Assembly (NCBI RefSeq): GCF_027172205.1
Contig: NC_070614.1
Coordinates: forward strand, 48,362,001 to 48,426,000
From: Podarcis raffonei
Taxonomy: Eukaryota; Chordata; Lepidosauria; Squamata; Lacertidae
Direction: 5' to 3'
DNA length: 64,000 bases
Shown here: piece by piece, positions 12,316 to 22,425 of the stretch
Position numbering within the stretch: the first letter of the stretch is position 1
Layout: each line of letters starts with the position of its first letter
The notes under the pieces: generated by a model
Database searches by the model: none
Told to the model about the DNA's origin: nothing
The model's input: only the letters and a program-made list of their open reading frames with translations
Program-made: the position numbers and the translations under genes

Positions 12316-12979
12316 ACTGAAAAGAGGAAACTGATTCTGAATGCCTATTTCTGATACTAGTTAATGACCATAAAATTAAACAAAAACCCAGTGAGTAGGG
12401 CCCTCAAAGCAGAAGGCCTTTGTTTACCTACCTAAGAGTAAGTTCTGTTTAATTCAGTGGATATTAATCCTAAGTTAACAGTCAACACGATTTTCTCACA
12501 GCGCTAGCTGCAGGAGAAATGCAAAGTGCATAGACACCCTGGACTCAGCTATATAGCTGCAAATTAAAGATTTTAACTGTGTTGTAAAGTGCAATATACA
12601 AATGTGACACTAGGGGGTGACAGTGAGACATGACAAATTCAACGTATTTTTCAAAATGGTTTTTTTAAAAAAAGCATTTTCACAGTGTTTTTAATATGTG
12701 TGTAGATTCCACCACTTTGTACATTCCCTTCATAGACCTGACAAAGGCCTTTGACTTTCTCAGCTGCAAAGGATTCCTCACACTGCTCAACAAGATGGGA
12801 TGTCCCCCTGAGCTTCACAAGAGGGTAGTGTCCTTCCACGAAAACATGTGTAGCACTATCCAGTATGAAGGCTCATAAACAGGTGCCTTCCCTGTGTGAG
12901 TGGCCATAGTGTCTGATGAGAACTGGAGCTTAACATCCACTAGAAGGCAACAGGTGAAAAAGGCTGATTGGTTCTGTTA

Positions 12980-13189
12980 CAGTCATACCTTGGAAGTCAA
13001 ACAGAAACCAAAGCATGGCTTCTAATTGGCTGCAGGAAGCTGCTGCAGCCAATCGAAAGCCGTGGAAGCCCTGTCAGACGTTTCCAATCCAAAGAATGTT
13101 TGCAAACCAGAAAACTCACTTCCTGGTTTGCGGTGTTCGGGAGCCGAAATGTCCAAGTACCAAGGCGTTCGGGATTCAAGGTACGGCTG
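12980..13189. mobile_element. TA-flanked MITE, related family
   Basis: It starts cagtcataccttgg and ends caaggtacggctg, with TA on both sides. The interior contains 'gtttgcaaaccagaaaac'. The ends resemble the cagtggtacct family but the interior differs. A degraded relative is at about 19515-19680. Confidence 0.55.
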
Positions 13190-13640
13190 TACATGCATAC
13201 ATTAACTATTTGCGTGTCGAGGTCCCCAAGCCACCCCCCAAATAACTCACAACGCACACTTAATTTTTGTTTAAGGTTTTTGGCATAATTTTGGCCACAA
13301 CTTTATTTAAATACAAAACCGTGAGTGGTTGTTTAGGCATTGGTTAAGACTATCTGTTCCCCCGCCTGGGGACAGAACTGACTTCCGGGCACCACCGAAA
13401 GACAGTGCGGGGGAAAGCAAGTCGGGGAGAAATGGAGCTGAGTCACAGACCCTCAATTCTCATCTGCATGCTCCCTGAAGGCTTGCCAGCCCTAGTCCCA
13501 TTCCAAGGATTGGACGAAAAGATGGCAAGCCCCAGGATTCCTTTAACGGAATTCCCTTTCCGCAGCAACCATGGGGGGGCAGGCCCAGCCTATCTTAACC
13601 CCTCCTCCACCAATTTATAACCAAGGGTCTCCAAGAATGA
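13190..13640. other. Unclassified sequence replacing the 5' half of a V segment
   Basis: A moderately GC-rich block with no recognised coding content runs up to the point where VH3-like FR3 begins at about 13640. It is probably a dispersed repeat because it interrupts a known gene structure, but I cannot name the family. Confidence 0.4.
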
Positions 13641-13757
13641 CCCTTCAAACATGGTATATCTGCAAATGAACAGCCTGAAACCTGAGGATGCAGCTGTGTA
13701 TTACTGTCTGAAAGTAGACACAGTGAGAGGAAGTGAATCTGAAGCCTGACAAAAAAG
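13640..13757 (+). pseudogene. IGHV clan III (VH3-like) relic: FR3 end with complete RSS
   Basis: The reading frame gives the FR3 end [19 protein letters not shown], but the next residues are LK rather than AR, and everything before FR3 is missing. The RSS is well preserved: heptamer CACAGTG at 13719-13725, a 23-bp spacer and nonamer ACAAAAAAG at 13749-13757. Without leader, FR1 and FR2 it cannot make a V domain. The signal itself could still be cut, which is inference. Confidence 0.85.
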
Positions 13758-14252
13758 CCCCCTTTGTGCATTGCAGCTCTCCAGATTGATTCAGCTGCCT
13801 TAGATTGAATGTGGAATGGTTTTCCGGTACAAATTCAGCAGATACGCTTTATACTAATTTTCAAATGTTTGCTGAAAACTTTCCTTTCACTCTAGGAATA
13901 TGGAAACAGGTTGGGATATTTTTTCTGTTAGAGCTGCTGAACTGTTTCAAGTTTTATTTGGTTTTTTATTGTATTTGTTATGAACAGGTTTGTTATTTTT
14001 TTTAAATTGAGGTATACATAATTTTATAAACATACAAAAAAAAACATGTGAGATTGGTCCTGTGAATCACTGGGGCAAGGAGGGATCAGGGGAATATCGG
14101 ATTCAATTTGTATTTAAGAGAGAACCTACATAATCTGCACTTTCTGAAATAATATGAGAACATCATTAAAAATATGCACTTAAAGTTCTTCAGCCAAGTA
14201 ATATGTACATACATGCATACACTGGGGTAAAGTGTGCACAAAAATTCATATC

Positions 14253-14409
14253 CAGTGCTTTTTTTCTAAAAAAATAAAATAAAAAATGTTTAGGGGTACT
14301 CTCAGTTTCCTACTCATATTGAAATACTGCCCCTCAATGAGGCCAAACTTAGATTCACAAAATGTTTAGGGGTATGCGTCCCCCTGCGCCCCCCCAGAAA
14401 AAAGCACTG
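14253..14409. mobile_element. hAT-like MITE, copy 2
   Basis: The ends are cagtgctttttttc and gaaaaaagcactg. The interior is inverted relative to the copy at 6196-6370 ('tgtttaggggta' near the left end, 'gcgtccccctgc' near the right). Flanking 8-mers TTCATATC and TGCATATT match at six positions. Confidence 0.6.
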
Positions 14410-14667
14410 TGCATATTTTAGTGAAAGCAACATTAAAAATGCAATATGTTGGGGAATATTATTTTGGGGAAAAATGTGTGTATCATGTACAATTGGATAC
14501 AAGTGTGCATGTATTCAGGGAAAAAATGGCCCTTTGTAAACAGATGTGGAAATGCGGAGAAAAAACGTGTATAAAAAAAAGACACACTTAAAGAAACCAG
14601 ATTTGATAGATCATCCCACCATAACAGACTCTTTATATTCCACATTTTCCATGAGGGAGGAGAACTC

Positions 14668-14675
14668 ATGCAAAT
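14668..14675 (+). promoter_or_regulatory. Immunoglobulin promoter octamer
   Basis: A perfect ATGCAAAT lies 113 bp before the leader start codon of the VH4-like segment. In jawed vertebrates this OCT1/OCT2 site directs B-cell transcription of V segments from about this distance, so the match supports a functional promoter. Confidence 0.8.
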
Positions 14676-14788
14676 ACTCCCAGGAGGCTCTCTTCAAAAG
14701 GAAACCTCTCAGATGAAGGATGCTCAGTTTCTCCCTGGTCTAAAGGCTCCTGTTTCCTGTTTAGCCGGGGCATCTCTTCACTAACGTG

Positions 14789-15251
14789 ATGAAATTTTTG
14801 ATCCCATTCTTGTTTTTCTTAGTGGACGTCCCAAGATGTAAGAACATGTTTAATGGAATATCCAGAAATTGGAGTTTAGTTATTAGAATGGTTACATGGA
14901 ATGCTGCATTGATTGTAATGTTCTATGTTTTCAAGGGGCCTTCTCGGACATCCAGCTTGCATCATCTGGACCAGGCACAGTGAGACCAGGAGAGAATCTC
15001 AACCTGGTCTGTAAAGTAACAGGTTTCTCCATTGCTACATCTGGCTATGACTGGCATTGGATTCGGCAGCATCCTGGGAAAGGTCTAGAATGGATTGCAT
15101 GGGTTTACCCCCCTGGTGGGAGCAAGCGATATGACCCTTCCTTTCAAAGCCGTGCAACCATTTCTTCAGAAACCTCCAAGAATGAGTTCTCCCTCCAGCT
15201 GAACTCATTGACAGCTGCAGACTCAGCTTTCTATTATTGTGCTCGAAGAGA
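14789..15251 (+). CDS. IGHV: IGHV segment, clan II (VH4-like), apparently functional
   Basis: This is a germline heavy-chain variable segment that would join a D segment. The leader exon 14789-14837 encodes [16 protein letters not shown] plus one base. After a 98-bp intron (gtaagaac donor, caag acceptor) the V exon 14936-15251 completes a split Trp codon, giving PRWAFS as in mammalian VH4 leaders (PRWVLS). Mature [18 protein letters not shown] begins at 14947. FR1 Cys (NLVCKV), FR2 [16 protein letters not shown]3 [18 protein letters not shown] and YYCAR are all present with no stop. The RSS follows at once. The ATG at 14789 is chosen because it restores phase; the GTG three bases before is not needed. 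Confidence 0.9.
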
Positions 15252-15291
15252 CACAGTGAGACATGGCAAATGGGGGCAGTGTACAAAAAGG
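15252..15291 (+). promoter_or_regulatory. V(D)J recombination signal of the VH4-like segment
   Basis: Heptamer CACAGTG at 15252-15258 is followed by nonamer TACAAAAAG (23-bp spacer) or ACAAAAAGG (24-bp spacer). A spacer of about 23 bp is the heavy-chain V type and pairs with 12-spacer D signals. Confidence 0.85.
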
Positions 15292-15440
15292 GGAAACTGA
15301 TTTTGAGGGACTATTTCCCAGCAAGTGGAGAGGTCCTGACAATTTCATGTGCCGGGTCCCCAAAATGCAGAAAGCCTGTTCTCACGTACCTAGGAGTAAA
15401 TTCTGTTTAATTCAGTTGGTCTTAATTCTAATTAGATATA

Positions 15441-16058
15441 CCGTATTTTTCGCACCATAGGACACACTTTTCCCCTCCTAAAAAGCAAGGGAAAATGTGT
15501 GTGCGTCCTATGGAGCAAATGCAGGGGGGAGGCAGGCGGGAAAAGCCCCCAAGAGCTGCACACAAGCTCCGTGCGCTCTTGCGGGCTTTTCCACAGGAGG
15601 GAGAAGGGACTGACTGGCCGCATCAGTCCCTTCTCCCACCTCCCAGAAAAGCCAGGAGAAGCCGCGATCTCTTTAAAGGAGTTGCGCGGCTTCTGCCGGT
15701 TTTGCGGGAGGTGGGTGAATCCCCCCACCTCCCAGTAAAGCCAGGAAAGCCCTGCACAGCGTCTCCGGCAAGGAGAGGCTGCACGGGGCTATGGAGTCTT
15801 TAGCCCCACGCAGCCTCTCCCGGCAAGGAGAGGCTGCACAGGGCTAAAGGGGAAGCCAAAACAGCGAGTGGGATCCATCCCGCTTGCTGCTTTGGCTTGC
15901 TCCATAGCTGCGCGCAACCCCTCCGGCAGGGAGAGGTTGTGCGCAGCCTGTATGCTGCTCTTTGGGGCTGGGGGGGAAAAATTTTTTTCCTTGATTTCCC
16001 CCCCTAAAAACTGGGTGCGCCCTATGGCCCGGTGCGCCCTATGGTGCGAAAAATACGG
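15441..16058. mobile_element. TA-flanked DNA transposon remnant, type 'CCGTATTTTTCGC', copy 1
   Basis: The ends are ccgtatttttcgcaccatag and the inverted ctatggtgcgaaaaatacgg, with TA on both sides. The 618-bp interior is GC-rich with inverted internal repeats and no transposase. It sits about 150 bp after the VH4-like RSS. A shorter copy is at 48209-48525. Confidence 0.7.
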
Positions 16059-16599
16059 TACATAGCAGAGAACTGTTAGTGCTGACACACTTAAATTTTT
16101 TAGTTATATTGGAGGGAAAATAACATTGGAAAGATCAAGCTGGGTATAGTGGGAAATATGAGATGTGTGGTGTTCTCCAGAAGATCACAATTGAGATTGT
16201 TCCAAAACCACTCTTAAAGCAAGGGATAGTTCTTAGATCATCTTGGTTTCAGAACTGTGGATGCCTGTCTGATTTTTATAACAGCTGTATTACTACTGCC
16301 ACCAGGCTAAAAGCCTTGCTTTACTTTCCCTGGATAGTTCTGGATAGTTCTGGGAACTGTTGTTGAGCCACTGATCCCCCCCCCCCGAATGCTCACTGGC
16401 AGTGCTATTTTCCAGAAACAGAGGTACCTGAACTCACCATGAATGCCTTCCTTGTTCTCTCATAATGGCAATGGCACCCACCTGAGAGGTGTCAGAACTG
16501 ATTTCCAGCGAGATGCAGCTGAAAAGAAAAGAAAAGCCCTGCCTATTGGCACCATTTCTCAGAAAATGCTCTAACATAAGCATGTTAGAGCATTTCAAG

Positions 16600-16949
16600 G
16601 GATACGGGTTGCACTGTGGTATAAACCACAGAGTCTAGGGCTTACTGATCAGAAGGTCAGCAGTTCGAATCCCCGTGACGGGGTGAGCTCCTGTTGTTCG
16701 GTCCCAGCTCCTGCCCACCTAGCAGTTCAAAAGCATGTCAAGTGCAAGTAGATAAATAGGTACCGCTCCGGCAGGAAGGTAAATGGCATTTCCATGTGCT
16801 GCTTTGGTTTGCCAGAAACCGCTTAGTCATGCTGGCCACATGACCTGGAAGCTGTCTGCGGACAAACACCGGCTCCCTCGGCCTATAGGGAGAGATGAAT
16901 GCGCAACCCCAGAGTCATCCGTGACTGGACCTTTACCTTTACCTTTAAG
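16600..16949 (+). mobile_element. Sauria SINE (tRNA-derived)
   Basis: It has the tRNA-like head 'gtataaaccacagagtctag' and B box 'ggtcagcagttcgaatcc', a body with 'aagtagataaataggtaccg', and the BovB-like tail 'cctttacctttaccttt'. Sauria SINEs are squamate elements mobilised by BovB. The adjacent LINE at 16967 makes an open frame run from this SINE into the LINE by chance. Confidence 0.9.
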
Positions 16950-16966
16950 CTATATTCTGCTTAGCC

Positions 16967-18238
16967 TGATCTTTGCCACGTATTGTCAACTCAATCAATT
17001 AACCATCAACCATGCCAAGTCCAAGATCCTGATCTTCTCCAGAAGCCGGAGATTATACAAATGGAAGCTTGGTGGGGCAAAAATAGAGCAAGTCCTAAAA
17101 TTTCAATACCTAGGTGTTATTTTCCAATACAATTTGGGGTGGAAAGCTCACATTCAACACCTACTTAATAAGGCCAAAACCTTGTCATATGCGCTCCTCC
17201 GATTCTTCTTTTCGGACGGAGCTTTGCATGTTCCCTCGGCCCTAAAGGTGTTTAAGGCAAAAGTGGTTGCCGTGCTTGCTTATGCTGCCCCGCTCTGGGC
17301 CGTGATGACAGATCTCGCTCCCCTTGAGACTCTGCAAAGCCAATTCCTACGTCGGCTCCTAATGCTCCCCCTGTGCGTAAGCAACGCAGCCATGCGACTA
17401 GAATTGAAGGTCGCATCCTTAGAAACTTGCCTGTGGAAGCAAGTCTTCAATTTCTGGTTATCATTGTGGCATAGATTACCAAACCATTACCTTGCCCAAT
17501 GCTTATGGCGAGATGAATTCTCTAGCCTTTGGACTAGTAGAATTCATGCCAAACTCCTGAGTTATGGAATCTCTCCCTCAGATTCCCTAAAACTAGACCA
17601 AATCACTGCTCAGAGACTGATCCGCCAAAGACTGGATGACATCGATTTACAGCGAAATTATATGCTGGGGGGAGGTGTTTGTTCGCCCCAGAACATTGGT
17701 ATCACTTTAACTTACTGCGTTCCATCATACCTCTCCTCCCTTTCGACTGTTGCCCATAGACTGGCCTTCACCAAAGCGAGGTTTAACGTTTTTCCCTCTA
17801 ATGTCCTGAGACATAGGTTCTCAAAGGGCCAAGCCCCCGCCGTGTGTGAATGTGATAAGGTGACGCCGGAGTCGCTCCAGCACATTATGTTCACTTGCCC
17901 CTTGTTTAATGTGCCACGGGCAAATTTGTTGGGATCAATCATACAGAAACTAGAGGGTACCCCACCAAAATTCCACCTTGCCCAAATCTTGCAGGACAAG
18001 GATACCCACACAACCCTGAAGGTGGCTAGGTTCCTAGTTGCTGTCCTTTCCCAAAAGCGACGCCAAGGAGCTCTACAAGCTAATTAAGGCGTAGCATGCC
18101 TTTCCATTTTATAGTATTTTATTGTTATAGTGGTGTTTTAGCGATCGTTTTTTCCTCCTTACGGCACAAACTGTTATTTATGTGTTGTTTTTACCTGTAT
18201 GGGCCTATGGCCGTAATAAATGATATTCTATTCTATTC
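16967..18238 (+). mobile_element. 5'-truncated non-LTR retrotransposon (Vingi/I-like?) with 14-bp TSD
   Basis: An open frame to the stop at 18085-18087 encodes the end of a reverse transcriptase: QLTINHAKSKILIF after the lost catalytic core, then a thumb region and a terminal CxC...H...C motif (CECDKVTPESLQHIMFTC). The 3' end is an (ATTCT)n run. A perfect 14-bp target duplication, TATTCTGCTTAGCC, is at 16953-16966 and 18239-18252. The clade is uncertain; I lean to the Vingi/I group. It cannot move, as the catalytic RT and endonuclease parts are missing. Confidence 0.8.
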
Positions 18239-18481
18239 TATTCTGCTTAGCCAAAGGGAACCAGTAGAGCCACCCAGTACCTTTGGATTCTGTATTAAGC
18301 CAGAGATTTCTAAATATTTTAAAATACTGAGTGAGTGGGAGGTGGGGAGGTCCTTGCAACATGGACTGTCTATAAAAGGATGATGGTGTCATTTGGGCAT
18401 AGCCAAAACATGAGCAAAAGGAGTGTGGTGATACTGGGGGCAAAGGGTTCATCTTGAAGTAGTGCCATGTGGGATCTGTCC

Positions 18482-18585
18482 TTGTTTAGTCATTTAGTCA
18501 TGTCCAACTGTTCGTGACCCCATGGACCAGAGCACGCCAGGCACTCCTGTTTTCCACTGCCTCCCACAGTTTGGTCATGTTGGAT
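18482..18585 (-). mobile_element. BovB LINE 3' fragment
   Basis: The plus strand 'ttcgtgaccccatggaccag' then 'agcacgccaggcac' is identical in type to the BovB end at 10.68 kb. It is truncated after about 100 bp. Confidence 0.75.
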
Positions 18586-18812
18586 CCAGGAACTCCAAAG
18601 CCCCCATCACATGTAACCTTAGAAATAGAGGTGGGGGGAGAAGCAGAAGAAAATTGGCTGGTCCTTACCATCAATGTTTATAAACCAGTATCGGTGAAGG
18701 TCAAATCACCTGGTCCAGATAGTACAAGGATTTGTAACAGTGAATTGCTCTAGCAATGCTCAAGCTGCAGTCGTGTGCATTAGTTGCATCTCTTCATAAA
18801 AATTCCTCCCCT

Positions 18813-19055
18813 TGTCTTTCGCAAGAGGGCAGCAGAGTTGTAAATATGATTCTATTGCCTAGGAGGTGGATAACATGGTGGTTTTGTGGTTTCAACTGCA
18901 ATGCTGATTATTTTCTCAGCCGTTTGGTTGAAACCTCTTCATGGAAGACACTTTATCCTCTATAGCCTTTCCCTCAAAAAATTTCCAATGAAAACTGAGG
19001 CAGTGTTATCCAGCTTTCTAAAAGCCAGACTAGACTTTATAATTGCCATGTATTT
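18813..19055 (+). repeat. Older duplicated block, copy 2
   Basis: It aligns along its length with 10966-11210: 'gagggcagcaga', then 'tttggttgaaacct', then the Taa-rich end 'tttataattgccatgta'. It is more diverged than the 11-kb duplication described at 19.84 kb. Confidence 0.6.
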
Positions 19056-20000
19056 TGAACTTCGGGGGGGAATCAGTCCCCCCCCCCCAAAAAAAACAAT
19101 CAAATGTGTGGCTCCAAACAAGTTTTCAAAGGGCGGGGGCTGGTTCCTTAACCCCAAGCCTGTTGATTACAATGGATAGAAATATACATAATGTTGGCTG
19201 AAAGGTAGGTAGAATACACTAAGTTACTTACTAACTAAGCAAGTTACTAAGATGCCTTCTTAGATTCCAAGACAGAGAGAAAGGAAGGGACAGAATTTTA
19301 TGGAGAGTTGGGACACCTTTTGAATATCAAAATATATTGACAGAATTGTTTACATTTTATTTATGCATTTTTACCTTTATATACCACCTTTTCTTCCAAA
19401 TAGCTCAAGGTGGTGTACGTGGGAAATGGCACGTTAGGCTGAGAGATGGTGACTCGCCAAAGGTCACCCATTAAGCTTCATGACTTAGGGAGAGCTGGAA
19501 CACCTTTGTAGTATACAGTCAAACCACTGTTGTCAAACGTAATATGTTCCGGAAGCGAGTTCGGTTCCGAAATGTTCAACAACTGAATTGTGGATTCCGA
19601 ATGGTTGCAAGAGATTCCTGCACTCAGCGGAAGCTGCGTCGGACGTTTGGCTTCTGAAAAACATTCAAACACTGGAGCATTTACTTCTTTACCTCGATCT
19701 ATGAATGGAACTTTACCTCGATCTATGAATGGAAGCTGAACTGGGGAAGGGCACCAGCAGCGGGAGGCCTCATTAGGGAAAGCACGCCTTGGTTTAAGAA
19801 TGGATTCAGTTTAAGAACGGACTTATATAGATTTAGATTTTCTTGCTGACCCATGCTTTGTGTCCATAATTCTCATCCTGGTTCTTATCCATAGATATGG
19901 TGACCAGCTGTTTGCCGCCTTCCAAATCTTAAGTGGAGTGTGTTTGCATTAAGGGATAAGGGTTACTCAAGGGCTGCTTTGCCCCTTTATGCTGAGCTGT

Positions 20001-20008
20001 ATGTAAAT
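20001..20008 (+). promoter_or_regulatory. Octamer-like element of the VH3 segment
   Basis: ATGTAAAT differs from the consensus ATGCAAAT at one base and lies 124 bp before the leader ATG. A TTTATAT box-like motif follows at about 20035. The copy in unit 2 has the same octamer variant at 31188-31195. Confidence 0.5.
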
Positions 20009-20132
20009 TTGAAGGCTGTTTCCTCTTTATATCAGTGGTCACATCTCCCTGCACCAGCCACATCAGGAGACACACCCTGTTTGCTGAACACGTTTCCACT
20101 TGACCTCCCCCACCCCAAAGACAAGGAAAGAA

Positions 20133-20562
20133 ATGATGCTTTGGTTTCAATTTGTGTTCACTTTAGCAGCCTTCAAAGGTATTTTTTCAGATACAGGGGA
20201 GAGTACCATTCACAGAGTTATATGAAGCAGATCTCTTAGAAACATTCTTTCTTTTCAGGTGTCCAAGCAGACATCCAGCTTGTTGAGTCTGGAGGAGATG
20301 TCAAAAGGCCCGGAGAGTCTCTCCGCCTCTCCTGTCGAACCTCTGGGTTCACCCTCAGCAACTACTGCATGGATTGGGTACGACAGGCTCCAGGGAAGGG
20401 ACTGGAATGGATTGCAAGGGATTGTGGTGGAAGTTCACAATATTATGCTGAGCAAGTGAGAGGGCGCTTCACCATCTCCAAGGACAACTCTGCAAACATG
20501 GTATATCTGCAAATGAACAGCCTGAAACTTGAGGACACAGCTGTTTATTACTGTGCAAGAGA
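20133..20562 (+). CDS. IGHV: IGHV segment, clan III (VH3-like), apparently functional
   Basis: The leader exon 20133-20178 (46 nt) encodes [15 protein letters not shown] plus one base. After an 80-bp intron with GT and CAG ends, the V exon 20259-20562 completes Gly and reads VQA, giving the VH3-type G-VQ leader end. The mature chain starts [15 protein letters not shown] at 20270. Framework residues are present: Cys22, Trp36 ([14 protein letters not shown]), [15 protein letters not shown] and DTAVYYCAR, without stops. Two extra cysteines stand out, Cys33 in CDR1 (NYCMD) and Cys52 in CDR2 (RDCGGSSQ). The first ATG is used because it gives the usual 46-nt leader exon. Whether it rearranges cannot be told from sequence. 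Confidence 0.9.
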
Positions 20563-20601
20563 CACAGTGAGAGGAAGTGAATCTGAATCCTAACAAAAAC
20601 T
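20563..20601 (+). promoter_or_regulatory. V(D)J recombination signal of the VH3-like segment
   Basis: Consensus heptamer CACAGTG (20563-20569), a spacer of exactly 23 bp, and nonamer ACAAAAACT (20593-20601), one base from consensus ACAAAAACC. This is a strong heavy-chain V type signal. Confidence 0.92.
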
Positions 20602-22425
20602 TCCCTTTGCCCATAGCAGCTCTCTAAATTGAGTTCATTACAAGAAGGGAAACAAATGCTTTATTTGGAAATCCTGCCAAACATCTTAAATAATAAAAAA
20701 GGCTAAGACTAAAACCAAGAATTTGTCCCCCCAAAAATTAGTACATGATGTCAACCAATGTTCTCATGACTTAATGATTTTTCTGTTACAGACATCCTTG
20801 CTACCCACCAAACTTGCATTGCCCTTCTAACCCCCATGATCAATCCCCTTCCCAGGTAGAGAGTTCCAGAGGTGTGGAGTCACCACAGAAAAGGCCCTCT
20901 TTCCTATGCCTATCAGTCCTCTGTCTTTCTCTCTTACACATATATATATTTCCCTTTCCACTATTTTGTCTACCTATAAGCCCCCTATCCCCAGACAGTA
21001 CCTAATAATATCCAGCAACCACAGGGGATCACAATGGACAAGCAACAACGTGCCATTTGTGTATGTAGCAGATAATTCATAATGGTCTACAAGTTGGAGC
21101 AGTGAGAGGGGTGAGGAAAGCAATGATATTGGCATAGTACTAACACACTGACAGAACCCATCTGGTGCTAACACTAGTGTGCACTGCACTGACCTTATCA
21201 CTGCCTTGTCTTTCCCAATAAGCTGCAGTGAGAGGAGATCAGGCAAGCACTGCTGTCCCACTCTGCTGACCCTACTGCAGATAACTCATCCACAACAACA
21301 GCAACATTTACTGCATTAGACCATAGCAGAAAATTAACTCAAGAAAACTGCTCAAACCACACATGATCTCTGCAGAATTAAGCACAAAGAAGAATTTTTG
21401 GCATTAACTTTTGACCCCGATTTGCTGTGTCAGTTTCTCAGTTTGGGTGGGGCTGCACGAAACACAAGGCTCACAGCACAAAATGGCACTAAACTAGCAC
21501 TAAACTTTGGCATCAGTTTGGGGGTAGGATCCAGAATGTCAGGGCCACATATTAATGAAGCTTACTGTATTGACAAGAGGAAACCTAACATAATTCATGA
21601 TGTGCAATGATTACCATCTCAACAGCTACCTGTCCCTTTCGTGGGTAACTTAATTTCACCCTGAATTCTGCTGTCTACCAGTAAATGACAGAACATTAGA
21701 AAAGCAAAACAGAAATTTCAAATACAGGAATTTCATTATATGAGCTCATCATCTGATGATGTAGCTACAATGGAGCATTGTCCTAAATTATAAAAGTTAA
21801 ATACATAAAAGTACTTGGGGGGTGGGGAGAAGTTACAGTGGGACCTTGGTTTGCAACTACTTTGGATTACAACTGTTTTGGATTATAACGATGTAAAACC
21901 CAGAAGTGTGTGCCCCTTTTTTAGGAATACAACCCTTTTTATTTTTATTACAACTAATTTTGGGGGGGAGGCCCCATTGGTGAAAGCGCGCCTTGGGTTA
22001 CAAACTATTTCAGTTGATTCTCTGCTATTCTCTGCATGTTACAAAATTGCATAGATCCTTAATTTGTCTAGCTGGTTATTATCAATAAAAAGTTTGTGAA
22101 TGTTTATTCAAGAATTACAACCTTTTTTTATTAATACAACCAATTTTAGGGGAGAGGCCCCATTGGCGAAAGCGCCTTGGGTTACAAACTGTTTTGGTTT
22201 ACAACCGGACCTCCAAAATGGATTATGTTTGTAAACCAAGGTACCACTGCATAGAATGACTGGTTTTATTATCTGTTCTACATTGATGCACAATACCGCC
22301 TCATATCCCCTCCTTTTTTTGAGATGAGCAGAATAGATTGGATTGGCATAGATAGTATTCCAACCCAGATGCTGGACTGTACCCTCTGTCTCCATTCCAA
22401 ATGATGTAATAGGATCAAGCTAGAG
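20602..22425. other. Region between VH3 and V2R B 3' end
   Basis: There is no gene. It holds a LINE-like relic near 20850-20900 ('gttccagaggtgtggagtca'), an AT dinucleotide patch near 20940 and the MITE at 21836-22250. The region recurs in unit 2, where a CR1 is inserted. Confidence 0.6.
21836..22250. mobile_element. TA-flanked MITE with an internal duplication (unit 1)
   Basis: The ends are cagtgggaccttgg and ccaaggtaccactg. The unit 2 orthologue at 34214-34443 is about 185 bp shorter. The excess here is a second copy of the segment containing 'gaggccccattgg' and 'ccttgggttacaaact', joined by unique sequence with 'aataaaaagtttgtgaatg'. Confidence 0.65.

Larger units (their letters stand above)
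18253..19830. other. Intergenic repeats between LINE and the duplicated unit
   Basis: It holds a BovB 3' fragment (18482-18585, minus), the second copy of the older duplicated block (18813-19055), a poly-G/poly-C junction near 19063-19090 and a degraded MITE at about 19515-19680. No V segment or V2R exon was found. Confidence 0.55.

Noticed and set aside
16603-16690. Possible tRNA gene with a good B box
   Set aside because: It is the head of a Sauria SINE; no acceptor stem can be closed.
16783-18087. A 434-codon open frame that could be taken as a host gene
   Set aside because: The first 60 or so codons are Sauria SINE sequence and the rest is LINE reverse transcriptase end; a target duplication separates the two.
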